This document shows positions 33,985 through 43,936 of a DNA stretch of 64,000 bases, piece after piece. The notes under the pieces are model-generated. The model searched no databases, had not been told where the DNA came from, and was given only the letters and a program-made list of their open reading frames with translations. Made by a program: the position numbers and the translations under genes. Each line of letters begins with the position of its first letter. Within the stretch, counting starts at the first letter, position 1. The DNA comes from Saussurea involucrata (taxonomy: Eukaryota; Streptophyta; Magnoliopsida; Asterales; Asteraceae): assembly GCA_033807775.1 (NCBI GenBank), contig CM066317.1:8205870-8269869 (forward strand), written 5' to 3'.

Positions 33985-34179
33985 TTGAGGGGGAGCCTTT
34001 TTATTATCTTTACCCATGAGTTTATGCTACCTCAAATATATGCATATTTTGAGGGGGAGCATCTCTCAAGGGGAAGCATACCGTCTTTCTTGACCCTTTT
34101 TGTTTCGACAAACGGGGGAGAGAAACCGCATATGCTCTTGCTTAGCGGTTGTGTTTGTCATCATCAAAAAGGGGGAGAT
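33985..34179 (+). promoter_or_regulatory. Multiplied polypurine tracts before the 3' LTR
   Basis: Four purine runs with a GGGGGAG core occur: GAGGGGGAG near 33986 and 34050, CGGGGGAGAGAAA near 34112, and AAAAAGGGGGAGA adjoining the 3' LTR at 34167-34179. Repeated polypurine tracts upstream of the 3' LTR are a reported Sirevirus trait. Confidence 0.8.
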
Positions 34180-35393
34180 TGTTGGTGCAAGTGTACCACA
34201 TCTCTATATATTTATATATATTTATTTTGATGATTACAAACACACCATATTATTGTTTGTCTAACAATTTAATCCAAGTGTGCAGTTGTTGAAGAACACG
34301 AAGTTTTTATCTGAAGGGTTCAAGACGGAAGTGTTTACGTCGTCATCATTGTTTATAACTAATAATGATAAACACCCTAAAATAATATACCACTTGGATA
34401 TTTCTAAAAACCTTTTAAATAATATTTTAAAAGAAATTTTGGTTCTAGAAGTATCTGCCATGCGTACTGTTTCTGCAACCACTTTCTGACGCAGGTATAC
34501 CGCGAAGGTAGAGCCGGTATACCGCGGGTACATATTGGCCGGTATACCGCGGGTGTTCAGCCGGTATACCGCGGCAGGCTCCGTGTGCATCTCTGATTGG
34601 TTGAAAGTCCTTTTTTCTGACGGCGGTATACCGCGAGTCCTAGCCGGTATACCGCGGGTACGTTTTCCAGAAGTCAACTTTGCATGAGAGCCGTTGTGTG
34701 TCAGTGTCCTTTGTACTGCACGGTATACCGCGTGCATTTGGCGGTATACCGCGCCTCTTATATCCGTTGGAGATGCTGATATATAAAGAAGCATGCTGGT
34801 GATGAAGAAGAGCGACAAGAAAATACAGATACAACCAACACCATCACTGCTCATCTGATCTCTCTCATTTTTAATATATATATTTTATAAAACCTTTTTT
34901 ATAAAATATCCAAGTGTGAGATATTATACAAGAGTGATTACCCATTGTGAGTTATACTCCTCTTGTAAGTATTTGAATAACGGGTGTGTGATCCTGTACA
35001 TCTCAATAAGCTGAGGCTTAGAGAACCGTTTACTTTGCTCTGTATTTGGTTTGTATTCTACCGTAAAGAATACATTTATTGGATCGTGTCGAGAAGTGTC
35101 TCGGCTGCTGGTTTATCACAGTTGGTGGTAAATCAGTAAATCTCCGTGTCAAGTATCTCTTACCTTTATCTCTTTATTTATTCCGCTGTGCTTTATTATA
35201 TTTGTTTATATAAACTGCTTTGCATTTATATTTATTTATATAATCTCTGTGTATTTGTTTATATTTACACTCTTCGTTATTATTTGTATACTCTGATTTA
35301 TTTATACTGTTTCTGTACTGTATTTATTTGTAAAAGAATTTTTGAAAGTAAAAGATTTTAAATACAACCTTACCCCCCCTAGGTTGTCTAACA
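34180..35393 (+). repeat. 3' LTR of the gag-only element
   Basis: It is almost identical to 30187-31401. Differences seen are T to C near 34895, A to C near 35312, and one C fewer in the terminal C-run. It includes the same palindrome array at 34493-34752. Confidence 0.95.
34493..34752. promoter_or_regulatory. GTATAC-palindrome array, 3' LTR copy
   Basis: It is the second copy of the eight-palindrome block in the nested element, unchanged from the 5' LTR copy. Confidence 0.85.
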
Positions 35394-36103
35394 GATTTCT
35401 TGAATAGTTACTGTCATTCAATATATAATAACAACACGAAGAACAGATTAATAACTGTTGGTGTGTGTGAGAATATAACACTCAGATATTTGACAATAAA
35501 GCTTGAGAGTATTAGTGATTCCTTTTGTTTTCGTCCTTAGGAAGATCTCAACATGAGACTTCCTTTTATACTACTCTTAGAAGACTATGAAGTAGGTCAC
35601 TGTTCCTTTTACGACATGAATAGTAAACTGGATGGTGTGAACAGTGGACTGGATGGTGTGAGCAGTTGTTTGAGCCATGCGCATTTAATGGAGCAGATGT
35701 ACTTTTGGTAAATGCATTAAATGGCGCAGACGTCTATTTTGTACCTTGCCCTATTGAGTCCACTCAGAGCTTGACACGTGTTTTGATAGTACTTTTTCAT
35801 GCAAGTTGATGAACGTATTCAGTAATATCTTCCAAGTCTTCATTGAGGACCACAGAGGCTCTGTAATGAATTACAGAGGTTCTGCGGTCTGGTCCTCTGT
35901 GGAGCAGTCTTCGCCGGATTCCGAGTCTTTGGTCTTCTTTGTGCGTATGACAGAGCTTCTGTAGGAAGCCTCTGCTGCTTCTGTAGCTTCTTGACCTTGA
36001 TTTCTCGGTAATGTCGGCAGAGCCTCTGTAAGAGGCTTTCTTCACTTAGCCTATTTTTCACTACTTCTAAATACTTCTATGATTAGGAAGATTGAAGCTA
36101 ACA
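35394..36103 (-). repeat. 5' LTR of the giant Copia, part 2 (U3 side)
   Basis: It resumes after the nested element with the duplicated GATTT (35394-35398) and matches 15929-16633 with about three substitutions, ending CTAACA before the AAATC duplication. Confidence 0.93.
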
Positions 36104-36250
36104 AAATCATAGTAGTTTTTTTTCTCAATTCAAACACTAGAAATAACTTATTTGCAATGATAAAATTAAATAAGCAGATAAGTGATTTAAATAAGCAATC
36201 TCAAACACCCTCATAATATAAATTTGAAGTTTCCATACAAATTTAATAAA

Positions 36251-37577
36251 GGGAATTTAATTAAAATACCCAAAGTTTGACTTTGACTTACCAAAATACT
36301 CATTTTTTCAGTTTTACCAAAATACCCATTTTTTCCGCGATAGGGCCCGCGATCGCGGGCCAGGGTCTTTTTTGAAATTTTTTTACCCCGCGATCACGGG
36401 GTGTGTCCCGCGGTGGTTTCATTTTTGTGAGTTTTGAATTCAAATTTACACTTTCAACCCTTATACTTATTACTTACTTTACTTTATACTTTTTACTTTC
36501 ATAATTTTAATTTTACATTTAACACATATAATCGTTTATTAACTAAAATACGTTAAAAAATACGTTTTAATTTTAACAAGTTACACCATTATAATCGTCT
36601 CTTCGATACGTTCGAAATGAGCCCAATATTGAATTTTTTTGATTTATATATTTTAATATATATCATATACACTACATAAAAACTATTTTTTATATTTAAA
36701 ATTCATATTATTATAGTTAATTATTTAATTTATGGTACTCTTATAGTTAAAATACGTTTTATTTATTTTATTATCGATGGTCCAAGTGTAAGTATTAAAA
36801 ATTGGTGGAGGCTTTGTGATAGACAGACATCGATCCTTTTGTGCATACTCTGTAACTGCAAATACTTCAACTCCAAACACACATGAATCATCATTCGCCA
36901 AATACCCATTTTCACAATTCTTAAATGAGTCCAGTGATACCAACTTGTCAAAACCCCATTTCATATTCTTCTCGTGAAATCTTGTCCTATTGCCATTCAC
37001 GATATCTATAAACACATACAAATAATAATAATTTAAAACGATTTAATGAATTAGTTAATATATGATTATTATGTTAATGCGATAGAAGTGTAAAACAAAA
37101 TTGAAAATACGTTAAAAATGAATTTTAAATATAAAAAATATTTTTTATGTAGTGTATATGATATATATTAAAATATATAAATCAAAAAAATTCAATATTG
37201 GACTCATTTCGAACGTATCGAAGAGACGATTATAATGGTGTAACTTGTTAAAATTAAAACATATTTTTTAACGTATTTTAGTTAATAAACGATTATATGT
37301 GTTAAATGTAAAATTAAAATTATGAAAGTAAAAGGTATAAAGTAAAGTAAGTAATAAGTATAAGGGTTGAAAGTGTAAATTTGAATTCAAAACTCACAAA
37401 AATGAAACCACCGCGGGACACACCCCGTGATCGCGGGGTAAAAAAATTTCAAAAAAGACCCTGGCCCGCGATCGCGGGTCCCATCGCGGAAAAAATGAGT
37501 ATTTTGGTAAAACTGAAAAAAAAATTAGGTATTTTGGTAAGTCAAAGTCAAACTTTGGATATTTTAATTAAATTCCC
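36251..37577 (-). mobile_element. Pack-MULE copy B with captured MATH exon
   Basis: The ends are GGGAATTTAATTAAAATACCC and AATTAAATTCCC, with the perfect 9-bp duplication TTTAATAAA at 36242-36250 and 37578-37586. TIRs are over 400 bp and include the CCCGCGATCGCGGG palindrome block near each end. The same family as copies A, C and D. The captured host exon is on the minus strand, with part of its upstream intron on the right side. Confidence 0.92.
36770..37005 (-). pseudogene. Captured MATH/TRAF-like exon (copy B), open frame
   Basis: 236 bp, the same length as copy A's fragment, preceded by a splice-acceptor-like TTTATAG. It is fully open here: KWGFDKLVSLDSF, GYLANDDSCVFGVEVF, CLSITKPPP and YTWTIDN match the plant MATH domain. 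The upstream phrase MYVFIDIVNG reads through the intron end and is not part of the original exon. It has no promoter or start codon, so it may be transcribed only as part of a chimeric RNA. It could give small RNAs against a parental MATH gene. Confidence 0.75.
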
Positions 37578-37820
37578 TTTAATAAAAGTATATCGATATT
37601 ATTATCAATTTAACAATTCTTTAATTCAAAATTTCTAATATAATTTAATCTAATTTTAATAGCGATAGAATTTTATTTCAGGTCTAATAATGTAACGGGG
37701 GTTGTTAAAGATAATAATTAAGTATTCTATAGAACTCAGTGATTAACTGATTATTTCCCTATTCTTTTTAGATTTTTATATTAAAAATAATATTTTTATA
37801 TATCTTGTTTTTTATAATAT

Positions 37821-39071
37821 GAGTAAATTACACTTTTGGTCCTTCGAGTATGTCTCAATTTCAGTGCTGGTCCCTCCAAATCCGAAATTATACTTTTGGT
37901 CCCTAAAACACAGTTTCGGATCCCAAGTTGGTCCCTCACACTGACGCCGTCCATAAGACTCCGTTAAGTTGGTCATGTGCACCTCACGTGAGGAGCATTT
38001 CGGTCATTTCATGTTGGTGTAATAAATAAAAAAAGAGTAAATTACAGAAATGGTCCCTCATCTTCATCTTCATCTTCATCCCAATCCTCCACCCACCACC
38101 ACCTTCATCCCAAACCTCCACCCATCACCACTATCACCAACCTTCACCCACCACCTTCATCCCAAACCTCCACCACCACCACCACCATCACCAACCTCCA
38201 CCTACCACCACCATTACCACCAACCACCTTCATCCCAAACATCCACCCACCACCACCATCACCAACCTCCACCACCACCTTCATCCCACCCACCACCACC
38301 GTCACCAACCTCCACCCACCACCGTCGGTTTCCAAACCACCACCCACCACCACCATCACCAACCTCCACCCACCGCCTTCATCCCAAACCTCCACCCACC
38401 ACCACCATCACCACCAACCACCTTCATCCCAAACCTCCACCCACCCCCACCATCACCAACCTCCACCCACCACCTTCATCCCACCCACCACCACCGTCAC
38501 CAACCTCCACCTACCACCGTCGGTTTCCAAACCTCCACCCACCACCACCATCACCAACCTCTACCCACCACCTTCATCACAAACCTCCACCCACCACCAC
38601 CACCACCAACCTCCACCCACCACCACCATCACCAACCACCTTCATCTCAGATCTGTTATCTCTCTTCTCTCGATCTCTATCTATCTCCAGATCTAGTCGA
38701 ACCATTGAAGAGGAATTTTATTGTTCTTGACTTTTTGGGTTTTTTGGGTTTCAAAAATCAGTGGGTTTATGTAGGTTTTAATTTTGATTTCTTGAGATGG
38801 TGGTGGTGGTGGTGGTGATGGTGGAAGGTGGTGGTTATGGATGGTGTTCTTGTTGAGGAAGAAGGTGGAGAAGAAGATGGTAGAAAGACAAAAATGCCCC
38901 TCACGTGAGGGGCACATGACCAATTTAACGGAGTCTTATGGACGGCGTCAGTGAGAGGGACCAACTTGGGATCCGAAATTATGTTTTAGGGACCAAAAGT
39001 GTACTTTTGGATTTAGAGGGACCAACATTGAAATCGAGACATACTCGAGGGACCAAAAGTGTAATTTACTC
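37821..39071. mobile_element. Non-autonomous MULE, 1,251 bp, CCACCA-repeat core
   Basis: It starts GAGTAAATTACAC and ends GTGTAATTTACTC, with the perfect 9-bp duplication TTATAATAT at 37812-37820 and 39072-39080. TIRs of about 230 bp are mirrored (GGTCCCTCCAAATCC, GACGCCGTCCATAAGACTCC, CACGTGAGG). The core is a CCACCA/CACCTTCATCCCAAAC minisatellite. Confidence 0.9.
38080..38650. repeat. CCACCACC / CTTCATCCCAAACCTCC minisatellite
   Basis: Recurrent CCTCCACCCACCACC and CACCTTCATCCC blocks of variable order. The long open frame through it (38050-38730) is a consequence of the triplet repeat, not a gene. Confidence 0.85.
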
Positions 39072-39080
39072 TTATAATAT

Positions 39081-39685
39081 TTATGAGTTGGTTATTTGAA
39101 TTTAAACATGCATCTTTAAAAAATTGTATCCATACACTAATTACTTGATATCTTGAATTTTAAGTAATATGGATTATTAAACGTTATAAAAATGGTTTCT
39201 AAGACTTTGTCTCAAATACGTTATAAAATAGTATAAAAATAAATATGTTAAAGACAAAAACTTATCTAGAAATTCAGTTTTTTTTTTCTTTAAAAAATTT
39301 GTTGTTGATGCTTTCATATACAAGGAGGCTTCATTTACTATATTTCCTCATAGGTTGTTATTAATAGTAGAATCAGATCAAGACTATACATAAAAAATAT
39401 ATAAAATAAATATTGATATTTATCTATGTGAAGAAAAAAAATTAACAAGTTGAAGTCCAATTAGCCTCCCACTTTATAATTAACAATTGTACAACAATAG
39501 AATTTAAAAAAAAAATTATAGAGAGAAATAATATTTTGATAGATGAATATAATATTTTAATATTATAATAATTGTTTTTTTCTTCAAATGGGGAATCGGT
39601 TGAAGATAAATGTAATTTTTTTTGATGATTTTGACTTTTGGTTCTCTATTTTAAAGAAATTTTAGGAAAGTTGTTGGAGATGCTC
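39081..39685. other. AT-rich intergenic sequence, nothing recognised
   Basis: No ORF, terminal repeat or RNA-gene signal was recognised. Confidence 0.5.
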
Positions 39686-39689
39686 CAAC

Positions 39690-39985
39690 TTAGGCTATAT
39701 ATGTTTGGCAAACTAGCTTATAACTTAAAAGCTAGCCGGTAGCTGATAAGCTAGATGTTGACTGATAAGCTAGCTGGTAGCTGATAAACTAGCTGATAAA
39801 AAAGTCACGTTTGGCCAAAAGTAGCTTATAAGCATTTAAATGACCAAAAAATACATATTAAAAAAATAGTTAATAAATAATAATTAATATTAATGAGGGC
39901 ATAATTGGAATATTTACAAAAAGCTATTCATAATCTACTCCAAATAGCTTTTCAAAAAGCTAGCTTATGGTCATCCAAACATGTA
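39690..39985. mobile_element. Possible MITE, ATGTTTGG ends
   Basis: Left ATATGTTTGGCAAACTAGCTTATAA and right TTATGGTCATCCAAACATGT are roughly inverted. Internal GCTAGC/AGCTTATAAGC phrases repeat. No clear target duplication was found. Confidence 0.45.
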
Positions 39986-40245
39986 TCCAAAAAATAAGTT
40001 AGCTTAAACAATCTCTTAACGTAATCCACGCCGTTGTAAAGTCAATTTTTAGTTCTGATTTGATAATTGTTTAGGGTCACTCAATGATTTGAAGAAGCAA
40101 AGAGTTAAAAGACAAATGTAATTAACCAAAATTAAACACACCACTTGATCAACCGAAGATTTACACTCCAAAATTTCATCACCACAAAACCTAATTAACA
40201 AGTTTTTTTGAGAAGAAATATAGTATAAATTAATAAACATACGTT
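39986..40245 (-). other. 3' flank of the DUF1645 gene
   Basis: AT-rich, probably the 3' UTR and terminator region of the minus-strand gene. No clear AATAAA signal was pinned down. Confidence 0.4.
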
Positions 40246-41157
40246 TTAGTAGCGGTAGAGATTTTTGCTCGATCCGTTGAAATGAGCAAATAGACCAACC
40301 TGATCTTGCCGGTACGGAAGATATGGCGGCAGGCGGTGGTGACCTCCGGCCTTCGCTTTATGTACCGGAATATTATTTTCGGTCTTAATAGATGCTGAAC
40401 TGTCACCGACTGCAGAAGCAACTTTAGCAGTTTTCTCGATCTTCTTTACCTTTTCGTTGCTACTAGTGTTCTGCTGCTTCGTTGCAATCGGAGGAGTGAA
40501 AAGGACCACCGCCGGCCTATCCTTGCCGGTGGAATAGTTGTCGTCACTGTAGCTTCGCTTGAGTAGATCTCGAACCTTCCATCGCTTCGATATATTATTA
40601 CCAATGGAATAGCTCTTTTTATGACCTCCACGAGATTCGGTTTTCGGCTTCCAGACGCAGTACGATCCAGGCGTAATTCTGTCCAGATCATCCGCCTCCG
40701 ACGACGAAGACGACGCCGAATCGCGCTCTTTGCTGAAAAGCTTCCTCAGAGAAAGCCGTGCGACCGGAGACGGCGTACACTCCTCGATCTCCGAACAATC
40801 AACGGCGTTACCGAAATCAGGATCGACGTCTGACAACAAACTTCTATCGAATAGCGGATACCGCGGCAAGATCTGAGTATTTTCGGATAATACCTCATGA
40901 TGATCCGCTGAAATCGGAGACGAATTAGATTCTCCACAAACAACAGGAAACTCGAACTCTTGTTCATCTTCACGAGGATCATTTTTTTCCGCCTTTTCAG
41001 GCCGATTATCATCGCTACTGAAGTTAAAGATATCGTCGTCGTCGTCGTTGAAGCAATTCTCGTTGCGAAGTTCTTGAACAACTCTATCTGCAATATCCAC
41101 AAGGTTGTTAAATGAATGACTGCTGAAGCTCGGTGATACAGATACTATTGAACTCAT
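40246..41157 (-). CDS. DUF1645 family protein, 303 aa
   Basis: Single-exon gene. An in-frame ATG further upstream (41322) lies beyond the TATA box, so the start MSSIVSVSPSFSSHSF at 41157 is chosen; this N-terminus is typical of the family. An acidic stretch (FNDDDDDIFNF, EFEFPVVCGES) follows, then PRYPLFDRSLL, a Ser-rich segment with SPVARLSLRKLF, ITPGSYCVWKPK, and the conserved basic KRWKVRDLLKRSYSDD. The end GHHRLPPYLPYRQDQVG plus GLFAHFNG is also family-like. DUF1645 proteins are plant-specific, mostly nuclear, and linked to stress response and grain or organ size; the biochemical role is unknown. This is the one ordinary host gene in the window, with G/C-richer codons than its surroundings and no break. 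Confidence 0.9.
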   Translation of the reverse strand: MSSIVSVSPSFSSHSFNNLVDIADRVVQELRNENCFNDDDDDIFNFSSDDNRPEKAEKNDPREDEQEFEFPVVCGESNSSPISADHHEVLSENTQILPRYPLFDRSLLSDVDPDFGNAVDCSEIEECTPSPVARLSLRKLFSKERDSASSSSSEADDLDRITPGSYCVWKPKTESRGGHKKSYSIGNNISKRWKVRDLLKRSYSDDNYSTGKDRPAVVLFTPPIATKQQNTSSNEKVKKIEKTAKVASAVGDSSASIKTENNIPVHKAKAGGHHRLPPYLPYRQDQVGLFAHFNGSSKNLYRY

Positions 41158-41283
41158 GTTTGCTACTTCCGGCGGCCGGAGATGAAGTTTGTGTTCAGTT
41201 TCCGGGTGATATTTTAAAAAGAGAGAAAGTGGGAGGGTGGTTGAGATATGAGTTGTAAATGTTAATAGTGGAGGCGGGTGAGA

Positions 41284-41293
41284 ATATATATAG
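41284..41293 (-). promoter_or_regulatory. TATA box of the DUF1645 gene
   Basis: Minus-strand CTATATATATTC lies about 130 bp upstream of the chosen ATG, consistent with a 5' leader of roughly 100 bases. Confidence 0.7.
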
Positions 41294-41374
41294 GGCTCGT
41301 GGCTCCTGGAGATCGGTATCAACGGTCCAACCGTAACAAAATGATTGGATCTTTCGTTTATTTGTTTTTAATTA

Positions 41375-42268
41375 GAGTAAATTACGGTTTTAGTCCTTGT
41401 GGTTTGTTGGAATTTATAGTTTTTGTCCCTGGTTTTCTTTTGTTAACATTGGTGGTATATGGTTTGCAATTCGTTCAGGTTGAGATGGAGAATTTAAAGG
41501 ATCCCACAAAAGATTGAGTTCACCTTAGGGCATCTCTAATGAGTCACACTATATTTTACACCAAATTTTAAAAGTAATGTAAATTTTAGCGTTAATAGTA
41601 AATCTTCTCCAATAGGTAACACTATTTTTTAAAAGTGATGTGAAAAGTAGTGTAAATGAATAGTGTTACACCAAATATAGTGTAATATTATTCATTACAC
41701 TAAATTTAGTGTGAAAAATATAGACCCCAATGGAGATGTGAATAGTGTCATTTACACCAAATTTAGTGTTTAGTGTAAGATTTAGTTATCGATGGCAAAT
41801 CATCCACTATAACATCTCCCGAGTCCTAACCTTTCCATGTGTAGAAGCACCAATAGAACACCACCACCAACAAGTAGAGAATGTGATGATGATGGTGGTG
41901 GTGGTGGTGGTGGTGTTCAACCGTCCCTCCCTTCCGTTAGTTCACCATCACCTCTCCTTTCCCTTTGTGTACACTATCCTGGCATGTGCGATCCAAGCTT
42001 TTAATATTCTTAAACTTCGACCATTAAAATCAAACTCAACCTTAAATCACTAAAACCCAAAGACAATTTCAATTTCGAACACCATATGACAACCGATATT
42101 GGTAACAAAAGTAGGCCTAGAATAAGATCTTAACGAACATTAGGATAAGTGGCCCAGTCTGTCATGAAACAAAAAGCACAATGACCAGAAAAATAATTTC
42201 AAAATTATAGGAACGATATTAAGGGTTCACCAAAATCATGTGGACCGTTTTTGTAATTTACCATAACT
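41375..42268. mobile_element. Degenerate MULE-type element upstream of the gene
   Basis: It begins GAGTAAATTACGGTTTTAGTCC as in the other GAGTAAATTA MULEs. A matching right end is only approximate (GTTTTTGTAATTTACC near 42247-42262), and no clean 9-bp duplication was found. Inside are short inverted phrases around TTTACACCAAATTTAGTG (41570-41790) that may be a small MITE starting GGGCATCTCTAATGAG at 41528. Confidence 0.4.
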
Positions 42269-42935
42269 CTTAATTTAAATTTTGCTCAAGACATTTAAAA
42301 TGTATATCTAGAGATTTTTAGTTTAAAATTATTAATTTAAAAATCTACAATTTAAAAAGTATTCACAACACTCCTATATCAATATTGGATAACAAAACGT
42401 ACATTTTTTAAAATCATGAAATTTTTAAACATGACTTTTAAAATATAAATAGAAAAAAATATATGTTATTTTGATATAATTTAGTTTTTTTGTTTATTAT
42501 TAATCCACTTCAAATATTCATGGCATATGATTCTTTTGTTCCTTGGTTTTCTAAAATGTTTATCGTTAAAATTCATGTTAAAGTATCGTTACTAAATTCT
42601 TTAAATATAAAATTAAAAGTTAATTTTTCTAATAAAAAGTTACATTTAATTCTTCTATTTTAAAATTTTCAACATTGATAATATTTATCAAAATATTTTA
42701 CAATTTTATCATTCCAAAATACTTTTCTAAAAGATTATATAAAACGATAATAATCTAATCTCAATGATGAAAATAAATAAATAAATAAATAAATAATATC
42801 TCACTGTTCACATCAAGTTTAAAAAAGGTCTATAAATTTAGAGTTTCATCTTAAATTTTCTATTTTAAAGAATAATACAAAGAATTAGTTGGAGCTGTTG
42901 TTAATTACCAATGATAAAAGTTTTGTTTAAAGTAT
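42269..42935. other. AT-rich intergenic sequence, nothing recognised
   Basis: No ORF or terminal repeat was recognised; a (AAAT)n-like run lies near 42774-42796. Confidence 0.5.
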
Positions 42936-43038
42936 TAATTAGAAGTGTGAATTACACTTCTGATTACAGGTTTGCTTAATTTTGGATTTGATCCTTAAAA
43001 CAAACTATTTATATCGTGGTTCCTAACTTTTAATTTTA

Positions 43039-43905
43039 GGCCATCCGTACCCCAAGCGGGATGGGGCTCGGGATGGCCAGCGGGGTTGCGGGGATGGGCT
43101 ACGGGCTCGGGGATGGTTGCGGGAAGGGATGGAATTCGGGGATGGGATCCCGATCCATCCCGAAGGTTTTTTTTTTAAAAAAATTTAATTAAATTTTTAA
43201 AAATAATGCCGTTCAACGGCTCTTTGTAAAAAAAATTTATTTTTCTCAATTTAATCCCACTATATATTTAACCCTCAACCTCTTATTTCTCACACATCTC
43301 AACCTCTTATTTCTCACACCTCTCAAATTCTCTCAACCTCTTATTTCTCACACCTCTCAAACTCTCTCAAATTCTCTCAACCTCTTATTTTTCACACCTC
43401 TCTCATCATGAATTCAAACAGAACACCTACATCTCGTCGTAACCGACCGAATACACCACAATCGCAAGAAGATCAATAGCTTGGTTTCCAAGCGTTTACA
43501 CAACAAGGTTATCATCCGCAATTTTCGCAACAAATTCCGCCACAATGGTCGCAACAAAATCCGCCACAATATCCGCAACAATTTCCCCAACAATTTCACC
43601 AACAATTTCACCAACAAATTCCTTACCAATTTACACGTCCCGGGTTGATTGAACAAGGTTTTACTCCGGCCAACTTCAATCTCGACGACGACATTGTTCC
43701 GGAAACCCAACCTTCTACCCCGAACACACCACAATCTATCCTGACACAACAATCTAACCCGGAACCATCAAATCCGAGACTAACGAAAGCCGCCAAACAA
43801 ACGTGGAGTAAAGCCGAGGAACTCGCGTTAGTGTCGGCGTGGGTTGACGTTTCGGAGGACCCCGTGGTCGGTAACGCACAAAGCGGTGGTAATTATTTTT
43901 ATTGA

Positions 43906-43936
<31 letters not shown>

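Larger units (their letters stand above)
30187..35393 (+). mobile_element. Gag-only (TR-GAG type) Copia element, young
   Basis: LTRs of 1,215 and 1,214 bp flank a 2.8-kb interior containing only gag. The GATTT duplication (30182-30186 and 35394-35398) is perfect. The LTRs differ by two substitutions (near 30902 and 31318) and one C in a C-run. Primer site, polypurine tract and gag are intact, but no protease, integrase, reverse transcriptase or RNase H is present. This matches the TR-GAG class of non-autonomous plant elements, which keep gag and borrow pol from a relative. It sits inside the 5' LTR of the giant Copia, so it is younger than its host. Confidence 0.93.
15781..36103 (-). mobile_element. 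Giant Copia (Sirevirus-like) retrotransposon, about 15.1 kb
   Basis: 853-bp LTRs lie at 15781-16633 (3' LTR) and 30039-36103 (5' LTR, split by a nested element). A 5-bp duplication AAATC flanks the whole (15776-15780 and 36104-36108). The primer-binding site, polypurine tract, gag, pol and a long third coding region are all on the minus strand. Subtracting the nested 5,207-bp element and its 5-bp duplication gives 15,111 bp, far above the usual 5-10 kb of plant Copia. I count at least four substitutions between the LTRs (for example near 15821 and 16145), so insertion was recent. The coding regions nevertheless carry stops and shifts. Confidence 0.93.
14605..36212. mobile_element. GTGTTTGG-type MITE split by Helitron and Copia elements
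   Basis: The left end GGGGGTGTTTGGGATTGC (from 14605) and right end GCAATCTCAAACACCCTC (to 36212) are inverted repeats. Phrases between them (ACAACTTAT, AATAAGTTGTTATTTA, TTGCTTATACATGTAAA, TTTCAAATAAGTTGATAAG) match the arrangement in the related element at 61500-61877. The body is interrupted by the Helitron (14735-15634) and by the nested Copia pair (15781-36103). The flanking trinucleotide ATA may be the target duplication. A second internal GGGTGTTTGG phrase at 15659 also occurs in the relative. Confidence 0.55.

Noticed and set aside
38050..38730. Pro/His-rich 226-codon frame
   Set aside because: It is a reading of the CCACCA minisatellite inside a MULE with no start context.
41158..41322. 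N-terminal extension of the DUF1645 gene to the ATG at 41322
   Set aside because: The upstream ATG lies beyond the TATA box, and the extension does not resemble the family's N-terminus.
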